DNA of 64,000 nt from Papio anubis. Taxonomy: Eukaryota; Chordata; Mammalia; Primates; Cercopithecidae. The DNA is taken from NCBI RefSeq assembly GCF_008728515.1, contig NC_044980.1, positions 63,237,590 through 63,301,589 of the forward strand. The letters are read 5' to 3'. The translations under genes and the position numbers were made by a program. The notes beneath the pieces are model-generated. The model ran no database searches. It saw only the letters and a list, made by a program, of their open reading frames with translations, and was not told the DNA's origin. Positions 46,074 through 55,747 of the stretch are shown here, one piece after another. Position 1 is the stretch's first letter. Every line of letters begins with the position of its first letter.

Positions 46074-46432
46074 ATTTAAAAAGTAATTTTATGTTTGTTG
46101 TCGAAAGTTCAGAAAACCTAGAAAAGCACAAAGAATAAAATATTTATAGAATTACATCATACAGGGACTAATATTTTTGTATTCTCTACATCATAGTCAT
46201 AATAGATTAATATTGTTGTGATTAAACTGAACAACTTTTTTTGTAATCTGATTTTCTAAAGCATTAAAATTATTAAAGCATTTTCCCATATCATTAAGTT
46301 ATATTCTCCAAGATCATTGTAGTCATATAGCATGCTATTATGTGGATGCATGAACAAATTTATTCAATCAGTTTTATACTGTTGAATATTTTGGTTAATT
46401 TTTTTTTTTTTTTAGATTAAAAATTTCCTTAC
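46074..46432 (-). mobile_element. L1M 3' UTR, left part (split by an ERV LTR)
   Basis: GTTCAGAAAACCTAGAAAAG, AGCATTTTCCCATATCATTAA and GCATGCTATTATGTGGATGC are reverse L1M 3' UTR. The element continues at 47326 after a class I LTR. A T15 run lies near 46399-46414. Confidence 0.65.
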
Positions 46433-47325
46433 TGATACTGCAGTTAAGAAGAAATCACTTAGGCAGATAGCAAGGGTATGGGAATCCCTGGTAAAGCTTT
46501 TCTTTTTAATGAAAAGCAGCCCCAAATCATTTTCTAACAAAGATCAGCCTGTAAAGGTGAGCTGCAGACGTAGAGGAGCAAGCTGGGAGCTTGCCTGAGT
46601 GAATGCTGGCAGGAACTAAGGACTAGGCCTGGCGCGGTGGCTCACGCCTGTAATCCCAGCACTTTGGGAGGCCGAGACGGGCGGATCACAAGGTCAGGAG
46701 ATTGAAACCATCCTGGCTAACACGTTGAAACCCTGCCTCTACCAAAAATACAAAAAATTAGCTGGGCGTGGTGGCGGGCGCCTGTAGTCCCAGCTACTCG
46801 TGAGGCTGAGGCAGGAGAATAGCGTGAACCCGGGAGGCGGAGCCTGCAGTGAGCCAGGATTGCGCCACTGCCCTCCAGCCTGGGCGACAGAGCAAGACTC
46901 TGTCTCAAAAACAAAGGAGCTAAGGACTAGACATTTTCAAGATGGTGGCTCCATCTTCCTGTCTTTGCCAGCCACATGTACTATAAGGGCAGACAAGATG
47001 GGCAGATCAACTAGAAAGTCTATTTGCCTAATAAGATTAAGGTGGGACAACCAGCCTTCCCAGCAAGCTAAGTAAACTTCATACCTTATGTGATCGAACC
47101 GATCTGTGAGCGCTCTGTAAATCAGATACTGCCTCCTCAAAGTGGACTATAAAATTCAGTGTATTCAGCACCAGCCGGTCCTTTCCCTTGGAGACCCCTC
47201 TCTCTATGGAGAGAGCTGTCTCTTTTTCTTCTCTTCCATTTATTAAACCTCTGCTCCTAAACTCCTAGCGTGTGTCTGTGTCCTGAATTTTCCTGGCATG
47301 CAACAATTACCCAGACAATGTAGCC
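46433..47325 (+). mobile_element. Class I ERV (ERV1) solo LTR, with an AluY inside
   Basis: LTR organisation is visible. A TATA box TATAAAA lies at 47149-47155. It is followed by a pyrimidine/GAGAGAG-rich R-like region and a polyadenylation motif ATTAAA near 47242, then a terminal TCCTGAATTTTCCTGGCATG. Text such as CAAGATGGTGGCTCCATCTT and TAAATCAGATACTGCCTCC resembles gammaretrovirus-like LTR families; the family name is uncertain. No internal genes are attached. About 600 bp remain when the Alu is removed. Ends are approximate. Confidence 0.7.
46627..46918 (+). mobile_element. AluY element inside the ERV1 LTR
   Basis: Little-diverged full-length forward Alu, from GCCTGGCGCGGTGGCTCACG to GAGCAAGACTCTGTCTCAAAAA. 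The 11-bp repeat CTAAGGACTAG at 46616-46626 and 46920-46930 is the target duplication. The tail is very short. Confidence 0.95.
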
Positions 47326-47600
47326 ACTTCATTACTATCATCATTTAATTAAAACTTTCATATATGTCTGATTATTTCTTCTGGATAAATACCTAGAAGA
47401 AGAATTTCCAGTTCAAAAGTAAAAAATAAATAAATAAATAAAAAATAAAAATAAAAATAAAAATTTAAGCTTTTTATTCTTTTTTTGCCAAAATACACTT
47501 CTAAAGATTGTTCTAATCTAAATTTTAACCAGTAGTTTTTTAATGTGGCCTGGTTTTATACACTCTAGCTAATACTATTTTTATTATTTGGAATTGTTTT
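47326..47600 (-). mobile_element. L1M 3' region, right part
   Basis: TTCTTCTGGATAAATACCTAG, AAGAATTTCCAGTTCAAAAG and CACTTCTAAAGATTGTTCTA are reverse L1M. (AAAAT)n/(AAAT)n text has expanded inside it at 47423-47465. Confidence 0.6.
47423..47465. repeat. (AAAT)n / (AAAAT)n microsatellite
   Basis: Repeated TAAATAAATAAATAAA and AAAATAAAAATAAAAAT units inside the L1M. Confidence 0.9.
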
Positions 47601-47626
47601 CTTTTCCTTTTAATACTTCTTCCCAT

Positions 47627-47772
47627 TTATTTTATTATTTTATTTTATTTATTTTTTTGAGACAGGATCTCACTCTGTCACGCAGGCTGGAGTGCAGTGG
47701 TGTGATCTCAGCTCACTGCAACCTCCACCACTGGCTCAAAGGATCCTCCTACCTCAGCCCCCCAAGTAGCCA
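47627..47772 (-). mobile_element. Truncated Alu (right arm only), (TTTTA)n tail
   Basis: (TTATTTTATT)n tail complement, then GAGACAGGATCTCACTCTGT to CAGCCCCCCAAGTAGC, where the Alu stops abruptly. About 120 bp of body. Confidence 0.9.
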
Positions 47773-47799
47773 TGTATTTTAAAATCAAGAGGGGAAAGA

Positions 47800-49111
47800 C
47801 TTTTGCTTCCTTCCATGAAGGAATAGTAATTGCATGGCCTTTGCACTTTTACCTCCATAACCCATAAACAACTAGAAAACTAAATGAAATATATAAAATG
47901 TCTGTTTTCCAGCATTAGACAAGAAGCAGTGTAGGTCTATGATCCCTGAAAGCATGACTTGCAGCCTGGAAGCAATTTCCTAACCTCAGGGCAGGAAAGG
48001 GGGCCCATGCAGAGCTTGGCAGTTTCTCTGAATTGAGGAGAGAGAGGAGCTCAGAAAGGCTGAGGCAGCTGGAAATTACAGGGCAGTATTCCAGAGAGGG
48101 AGGAGCCACACAAAGGAAGAATGCCAGAAACCTGCATAGGAGTCCCATTGAGTGGCTGAAGCCAAAACTGCACATGTGTAAGTGAACTCCACAAATCCAG
48201 GCAAAGAACAACTGCCAGGGTTTTCTATCTGAACAGTTCTCTGAGCTCATTCAGGGCAGAATGACATTCGACTTGTTATTCCTTGGAGTGTAAAGACTCC
48301 ATTTGAATACCTAGGTATTCAATAAAGACTACAGAAAAGCCAAGCCTTAGTAGTAGGAATAAACTAGCTCTACAATAAGGCTACTCTAGACCTATCCTAA
48401 CAAAGCTTAACAACAAGCCTCAAAAGGATAAAAGTGATATGCAAGTAACTGCCTGCCAAAGCAAACATCAATACTCTAAGACAACAAAATCCAAGCAGTC
48501 AATAATGTAACATTCCTAACATCTAACATTCAATAAAAAATTGTTAGATATGCCAAGAAGTATCAAGATGTGATCCTTAATCATGAGAAAAATAAGTGAG
48601 TGGAAATAAACACAAAAGTGGCTGAGAAGTACAATTAGCAGACAAGGACTTTAGAAGAACTACTATCAAAACTCAGCAATTTAAGAGAAAGCAAGGACAT
48701 AAATAAAGAAGTTGAATATATGAAAAGGAGCCACACAATGTTCTAGAGTCCAAAAATAACATATATGAAGTGAAAGAAGATTCACTTAATGAACTTAACA
48801 GCAGCTTAGACATTGTAAAAAAAAAAGATTAGTAAAATTGAAGATATAGCAATAGAAACTATCCTAAATCAAGCAAAGCGAGCAAAAAGGCTGGAAAAAA
48901 ATGAATGAAACCTTAGTAAGATATCAGACAAGCAGTCTAATGTACATGTAATTGGAGTCTCAGATTGAGAGATAAGAGAGGAAGAAGTAGAAAAAAAATT
49001 TAAAGAAATAATAGTCGAATATATTCTAAAATTGATAAAAATAATAAGCCTACATGTTCAAAAAGCATGAAAAATGCAGGACAAACACAAAAAAATACCA
49101 CACCAAGTCAA
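47800..49111 (+). mobile_element. L1M 5' UTR/ORF1 region
   Basis: The L1M 5' portion is recognisable from AAACTGCACATGTGTAAGTG, GCAGACAAGGACTTTAGAAG, CAGCAGCTTAGACATTG, GATATAGCAATAGAAACTAT and GTACATGTAATTGGAGTCTC. No frame survives. The left limit is approximate. Interrupted at 49112 by an LTR and resumes at 49666 with ORF2 text, implying that much of the middle is deleted. Confidence 0.7.
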
Positions 49112-49650
49112 ACAGCCAGCCTTCAAGATGGCTCCCAGTGACCCTCATCTGCTGGTATTCATGCCCTTGTATGGTTCCCTCCCATACAAAATAATGCTGA
49201 CCTGTGTGACCAACTGGATATTGTGGAGATAATGACATGTGACTTCTGAGTGTAGATCACAAGAGGCACTACAGCTTCTGCCTTGCTTTCTTTTGAATCA
49301 CTTGTTCTGGGAGAAGCCAGCTACGATGTCATGAAAACACTCAAGCAGCTCTATGAAGAAGTTCATATGTAAAGAAATTGAGGACTTCTATCCAAATTGC
49401 CATCAACTTGCCAGACACATGAGTGAGCCATCTTGGAAGCAGACCCTGCAGCCCCAGTCAAGCTTTCAGATGATCCAGGCCCAGTCAACATCTTGACTGA
49501 ACCTTCATGAGAGACCCACAACAAAACCAAGTAAGCTACACCTGAATATCAAACCCACAGAAATGGCAAGAGATAAGTGCTCATTGTTGTTTTAAGCCAC
49601 TTGAATTTGGGGCATAATACTTTACACCGAAATAATTAGTTGTGTTTCTA
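49112..49650 (+). mobile_element. MaLR-type solo LTR inside L1M
   Basis: GAATCACTTGTTCTGGGAGAA, ATGTCATGAAAACACTCAAG, GTGAGCCATCTTGGAAGCAG, ACATCTTGACTGAACCTTCA and TTGTTTTAAGCCACTTGAAT follow an MLT1-like LTR in forward orientation. L1M sequence lies on both sides. Confidence 0.75.
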
Positions 49651-49665
49651 TTTGCTAGCAAAAAA

Positions 49666-50719
49666 AAAAAGGAAAATAAAATCTTAAAACAAAAAACCCT
49701 TAACAATAGCAATGAAACAGCATCTACTGAAAATTACAGAACATTACTAAGAGAAATTAAAGTAGACCTAAATAAATGGAGCTATCTACCATGTTCATAG
49801 AGTACAGGACACAAGACTATTAAATATTACTTTTTTCCAAATTATAGGTTCTAGCAATCTTTTTGTAGAAACTGACAAGCTAATTTTAAAATGTATATGG
49901 AAATGCAATGAACCTAAAATAGTAAAATAAATCTTGAAGTAAGAACAAAGCTGGAGGTCTTATATACCTTACATCAAGAATTATTACAAAATGACAGAGT
50001 TCAAGATAATGTAGTGTTAGCATAAAAGTAAACATGTAGAAAAATGGAATGGAATACAAAGTCCAGATATGGATCACACACATGTGATCAATTGACTTTA
50101 GCAAGGGTAAAAAGACATTTCAGTGGTAAAAGGAAAATTTTCTAACATATGGTGTTGTTTTTACTGGATATATATGAGGGGAAAAATGAACATCAACTTT
50201 TATCACACACAGCATAAAACAGTGATAGAACTAAATGTAAAAGCTAAAACTGTAAAATTTCTAGACAAAATTTTCACAAAGAAAAATTTTTTGTTCACAA
50301 GAGAAAATCTTTGTGACCTTGAGATAGGCAAAGATTTCTTACATAGTACATCAAAATCACAAATTATAAATGAAAAAAATGATAAATTAGACATCATCAA
50401 AATTTCAAATTATTATTCTTCAAAAATCACTATTAAGGAAACAAAAAGGCAAATCATTAAACAGAAAAAATATTTGCATACATGTATAGCAAGGTGCCTA
50501 AATCTGGAAATTAAAAAGAAATAATAACTCAATAATAAAAAGGCAAACAAATTAAAAATGAGCAATGGATTTGAATAATAATTTCATAAAAGAAGGTATA
50601 TGAATGGCCAGTAAGCACATGAAAAAGTGTTCAACTTTGAGTAATGAATTGTATACCTTAACTGGGTGGATTGGATGATATGTGAATGATATCTTGATAA
50701 CACTTACATAAAAAATGAA
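49666..50719 (+). mobile_element. L1M ORF2 C-terminal region and 3' end
   Basis: GAGAAATTAAAGTAGACCTA, ATGGAAATGCAATGAACCT and CTAAATGTAAAAGCTAAAAC are L1 ORF2 text. The 3' end has GAATTGTATACCTTAACTGG. A 133-codon frame (50123-50524) is an ORF2 remnant with no catalytic motif, not a host gene. Confidence 0.8.
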
Positions 50720-50767
50720 ACAATGAAGCTAGGAGTGGAGGAAGGAGTAAATTGCAAAGGTATGTGA
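50720..50767 (+). mobile_element. L1M 3' UTR, left piece of a split copy
   Basis: AGTGGAGGAAGGAGTAAATT and GCAAAGGTATGTGA join at sequence level to GGTGATGAAATGATGAAAAT at 59088, an L1M 3' UTR motif. The L1PB-grade element was inserted between them. The 12-bp duplicate AAAGGTATGTGA occupies 50756-50767. Confidence 0.7.
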
Positions 50768-51853
50768 TACAGAAAAAGTGGCAGATAGGAGGCAGGGCTA
50801 ACTTGCAGCTCCCACCTGGACAGACAAAGCAGTGTGTGGAGACTCACACTGTGAACTCTTGCTCCAAGAACTCCTACAGGAACATACAGGGAAAGCCAAG
50901 AGAATCCACAAACCCTTTGAAGGAGGTGGAATGCAACTGCAGGTTCTGTTAAGACAGCCAAGAAACTGTGAGTCCACTTTCTTTCTCAGCTGGGAGTCTC
51001 GTAACCTAGGACAAGTTCTCAGACTTGCTCACTGGTTGCCTGGAAATAAATTCAGTGCTGTTTGAGGGGGCATGGTGGGAGTGAGACTGGACTTTTGGGC
51101 TGCATGGGAGACGGATGAGGCCTGTGGCTGCTGGCTTTCCCCCACTTTCCTGGCAACTGGTGTGATGCAGCAGTGGCAGCCATAATCCCTCTGGGACCAT
51201 AACTCCATTGGCCTGGGAAACCACACCCCCATCCCCCACAGCAGCTGCAGCAAGCTCTACCCAAGGAGAGTCTGAGCTCAGACAACCCAACCCCACCTCA
51301 ACATGATGATCTTTCTCCACCTACCCTGGTAGCTGGAGACAAAGGACATAATCTCTTGGGAGCTCTATAGCCCTGCCCACCACCTGATACTTGGGCAAGC
51401 TTGTATCCTCCCTATACTACTGCAGCTGATGCACTTTTGAAGGTGCTATCTTTTGGCTGGAGGCCAGCCAACACAAAATCAGTGCACTTAAAAATACAAC
51501 CAAGGACCCTCACAGAGTCTACTTCACTTCCCTGCTACCTCCACCAGAGCAGGTGCTTGTATCCATGGCTGAAAGACCTGAAGATGGATAACATTACAGG
51601 ACTCTGCAGATATTCCCCAGGACCAGCCTGGAGCCCAGTAGCTCTGCTGGGTGGCTAAATCCAGAAGAGAAATAACAATCACGGCAGTTTGGCTCTCAGG
51701 AAGCCTCATCCCTAGAAGAAGGGGGAAAGCACCAAATCAAGGAAGCACTTCATGGGACAAAAGAATCTGAACAGCAGCCCTTGAGTCCCAGATCTTTTCT
51801 CTGACATAGTCTACCCAAAACAGAAGGAACCAGAAAAACAATTCTGGTAATAT
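50768..51853 (+). promoter_or_regulatory. 5' UTR of the L1PB-grade element
   Basis: About 1.1 kb upstream of ORF1, with L1P-type text such as GGGCTAACTTGCAGCTCCCA and TAATCTCTTGGGAGCTC. It would have held the internal promoter. Present activity is not implied. Confidence 0.7.
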
Positions 51854-52172
51854 GATGAAACAAGACTATTTAATACCCCCAAAAGATTATACCAGCTCAC
51901 CAGCAAAGATAAAATCTCTGAATTGCCAGAAGAATTCAGAAGGTCTATTATTAAGCTAATCAAGGAGGCACCAGAGAAACATGAAGTTCAACTTAATGAA
52001 ATAAAAACAATGATACAGGATATGAATGGAAAAATCTCCAGTGAAATAGATAGCATAAACAAAAGACAATCACAAATTCTGGAAATGAAGGACACACTTA
52101 GAGAAATGCAAAATGCACTGGAAAGTCTCAGCAATAGAATTGAACAAGTAGAAGAAAAAATTTCAGAGCTCA

Positions 52173-53599
52173 GAAGCTCTTTAGTTTAATTAGATCCCAT
52201 TGGTCAATTTTGACTTTTGTTGCCGTTGCTTTTGGTGTTTTAGACATGAAGTCCTTGCCCATGCCTATGTCCTGAATGGTATTACCTAGGTTTTATTCTA
52301 GGGTTTTTGTGGTTTTAGGTCTAACATTTAAGTCTCTCATCCATCTTGAATTAATTTTCGTATAAGGAGTAAGGAAAGGATCCAGTTTCAGCTTTCTACT
52401 TATGGCTAGCCAATTTTCCCAGCACCATTTATTAAATAGGGAATCCTTTCCCCATTTCTTGTTTTTGTCAGGTTTGTCAAAGATCAGATGGCTGTAGATG
52501 TGTGGTATTATTTCTGAGGGCTCTGTTCTGTTCCATTGGTCTGTATCTCTGTTTTGGTACCAGTACCATGCTGTTTTGGTTACTGTAGCCTTGTAGTCAG
52601 GTAGCGTGATGCAGCACAGCAAAAGAAACTACCATCAGAGTGAACAGGAAACCTACAGAATGGGAGAAAATTTTTGCAATCTACTCATCTGACAAAGGGC
52701 TAACATCCAGAACCTATAAAGAACTCAATCAAATTCACAAGAAAAAAACAAACAATCCCATCAAAAAGTGGGCAAAGGATATGAACAGACACTTCTCAAA
52801 AGAAGACATTTATACAGCCAACAGACACATGAAAAAATGCTCATCATCACTGGCCATCAGAGAAATGCAAATCAAAACCACAATGAGATACCATCTCACA
52901 CCAGTTAGAATGGCAATCATTAAAAAATCAGGAAACAACAGGTGCTGGAGAGGATGTGGAGAAATAGGAACACTTTTGCACTGTTGGTGGGACTGTAAAC
53001 TAGTTCAACCATTGTGGAAAACAGTATGGCGATTCCTCAAGGATCTAGAGCTAGAAATACCATTTGACCCAGCCATCCCATTACTGGGTATATACCCAAA
53101 GGATTATAAATCATGCTGCTATAAAGACACATGCACACATATATTTACTGTGGCACTATTCACAATAGCAAAGACTTGGAACCAACCCAAATGTCCATCA
53201 ATGACAGACTGGATTAAGAAAATGTGGCACATATACACCATGGAATACTATGCAGCCATAAAAAAGGATGAGTTCGTATCCTTTGTAGGGACATGGATGC
53301 AGCTGGAAACCATCATTCTCAGCAAACTATTGCAAGAACAGAAAACCAAATACCGCATGTTCTCACTCATAGGTGGGAATTGAACAATGAGAACACTTGG
53401 ACACAGGAAGGGGATCATCACACACTGTGTCCTATTGTGGGGAGAGGGAGGGAGGGATAGCATTAGGAGATATACCTAATGTAAATGACGAGTTAATGGG
53501 TGCAGCACACCAACATGGCACATGTATACATATGTAACAAACCTGCATGTTGTGCACATGTACCCTAGAACTTAATTAAAAAAAAAAAAAAAAGGAAAA
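52173..53599 (+). mobile_element. L1PA with 5' inversion (twin priming)
   Basis: The first part (52173-52617) is reverse-strand ORF2; the second (about 52618-53577) is forward-strand ORF2 end and 3' UTR, followed by poly-A at 53578-53593. The inverted part ends in ORF2 exactly where the direct part starts (AGAAGCTCTTTAG inverted; GCACAGCAAAAGAAACTACC direct), so almost no sequence is lost. The 10-bp repeat TCAGAGCTCA at 52163-52172 and 53600-53609 is the target duplication within the older L1's ORF1. Confidence 0.95.
52640..53383 (+). pseudogene. L1 ORF2 C-terminal fragment, 247 codons still open
   Basis: An uninterrupted frame from MNRKPTEWEKIFAIYSSDKG to KYRMFSLIGGN and the normal ORF2 stop. 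It contains the C-terminal Cys-rich motif (C-x3-C-x7-H-x4-C around CWRGCGEIGTLLHCWWDC), used by ORF2 protein for RNA binding. The endonuclease and reverse-transcriptase domains are absent, so it cannot retrotranspose. The preserved frame shows that this copy is much younger than its host L1. It has no promoter of its own. Confidence 0.9.
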
Positions 53600-55318
53600 T
53601 CAGAGCTCAAAGACAAGGCTTTAAAATTAACCCAATCCAACAAAAACAAAGAAAAAAAATCTTTTTAAATGAACAAAGCCTCCAAGAAGTTTGAGATTGT
53701 GTTAAATGACCACACCTAATAATACTAAGCGTTCCCAAGGAAAAAGAGAACTCTACAAGTCTGGAAAACATATTTGAGGGAATAATCAAGGAAAACTTCC
53801 CTAGCCTTGTAGATCTAGACATCCAAATACAAGAAGCTCAAAGAACAACTGGGAAATTCATTGCAAAAAGATCATCAGGTTATCTAAAGTCAAGACAAAG
53901 AATCTTAAGAGCTGTGAGGCAAAAGCATCAGGTAACCTATAAAGGAAAACCTATCAGATTAATAGCAGATTTATCAGCAGAAATCCTACAAGCTAGAAGG
54001 GATTGCAATCCTATCTTCAATCTCCTTAAACAAAACAAGTAACAGCCAAGAATCTTGTATCCAGTGAAACTAAGCTTCATAAATGAAGGAAAGATACAGT
54101 CAAACAAATGCTGAGAATTCACCACTACCAAGCCAGCACTACAAGAACTGCTAAAAGAAGCTCTAAATGTTGAAATGAATCCTCAAAATACACCAAAGTA
54201 GAATCTCTTTAAAGCATAAATCTAATAGGACCTATAAAGCAATAATAAAATGAAAAAAAACCCACAAGGTATTCAGGCAACAAATAGTATGATTAATAGA
54301 ATAGTACCTCACATCTCAACACTAACATTGAATGTAAATGGACTAAATGTTCCACTTAAAAGATATGGAATGGCAGAATGGATAAGAATTTACCAACCAA
54401 CTATCTCCTGTCTTTGAGAGACTCACCTAACACATAAGTATTCACATAAACTTAAGGTAAAGGGGTGGACAAAGATATTCCATGCAAATGGACACCAGAA
54501 GCAAACAGGAGTAGCTACTCTTACATTAGACAAAACAAACTTTAAAGCAACAGCAGTTAAACAAGACAAAGAGGGACATTATATAATGATAAAAGGACAA
54601 GTTCAACAGGAAAATATCACAATCCTAAATATATATGCACCTAACACTAGAGCTCCCAAATTTATAAAACAATTACTACTAGACCTAAGAAATGGGATAG
54701 ATGGCAACACAATAATAGTAGGAGACTTCAGTACTCCACTGACAGCACTAGACAGGTCATCAGGATAGAAAGTCAACAAAGAAACAACGGACTTAAACTA
54801 TACTCTAGATATTTACAGAACATTCTACCCAACAACTGCAGAATATACATTCTATTCATCAGCACATGAAACATTTTCCAAGATAGACCATATGATAGGC
54901 CACAAAACAAGTCTCAACAAATTTAAGAAAATTGAAATTATAGCACATACTCTCTCAGACCACAGTGGAATAAAACTGGAAATCAACTCCAAAAGGAAAC
55001 CTCAAAACCATGCACATACATGGAAGTTAAATAACCTAGTCTTGAGTGGTTGCTGGATCAACAATGAAATCAAGATGGAAATTTAAAAATTCTTTGAACT
55101 GAATGATAATAGTAACACAACCTACTGAAACCTCTGGGATACAGCAAAGGCAGTGCTAAGAGGAAAGTTCATAGCATTAAATGCCTACATCAAAAAGTCT
55201 GAAAGAGTACAAACAGATAATCTTAGGTCACATCTCAAGGAACTAGAGAAATAAGAACAAACCCAAACCCAGCAGAAGAAAAGAAATAAAGATCAGAGCA
55301 GAACTAAATGAAATTGAA

Positions 55319-55747
55319 ACTATATATATACACACATATGTATATGTATATACATATATACACGTATATATACACGTATGTATACATAGACTTCTATGTG
55401 TATATATACATATATTTATATATGTGTATATATAGTATGTGTATATATACGTATATATGTGTATATATACGTATATGTGTATATACGTGTATATGTGTAT
55501 ATATACGTATGTATATGTATATGTAAATGGCCTAAATGTTCCACTTAAAAGATATGGAATAGCAGGATGGATAAGAATTTACCAACCGACTATCTCCTGT
55601 CTTCAAGAGACTCACCTAACACATAAGTATTTACCAACATGTATATATACATATATATGTATATATACACATACTATATATACAGATATATACATATATA
55701 CACATACTATATATACACACATATATATACATATATACATATGTATG
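55319..55747. repeat. (TATATG/TATACA)n block enclosing a copy of ORF2 sequence
   Basis: Alternating TA/TG/CA repeats at 55319-55520 and 55632-55747 flank a non-repetitive 111-bp core (55521-55631). The core is a near copy of 54332-54442 of the same L1, with six differences and no gap. L1 ORF2 text is broken before the block (AACTAAATGAAATTGAAAC) and resumes after it (GATAAATGAAACAAAAAGC). Confidence 0.95.

Larger units (their letters stand above)
51854..54200 (+). pseudogene. L1 ORF1 pseudogene, split by a nested L1PA
   Basis: ORF1 specifies the L1 RNA-binding, coiled-coil trimer protein. The clearest part is 51923-52189 (88 codons), with heptad-rich text LREMQNALESLSNRIEQVEE typical of the coiled coil. 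At 52173 the nested L1PA interrupts it; ORF1 sequence resumes at 53600 (CAGAGCTCAAAGACAAGG) with the RRM and C-terminal domains but many stops. The start is placed near the ATG at 51854 and is uncertain. Confidence 0.8.

Noticed and set aside
46433..47325. Complete endogenous retrovirus at the class I LTR
   Set aside because: Only one LTR is present and flanking sequence is L1M on both sides; no internal region or second LTR was seen. The same applies to the MaLR LTRs in the window.
50123..50524. 133-codon Lys/Ile-rich forward frame
   Set aside because: L1M ORF2 remnant; flanking sequence is L1 on both sides.
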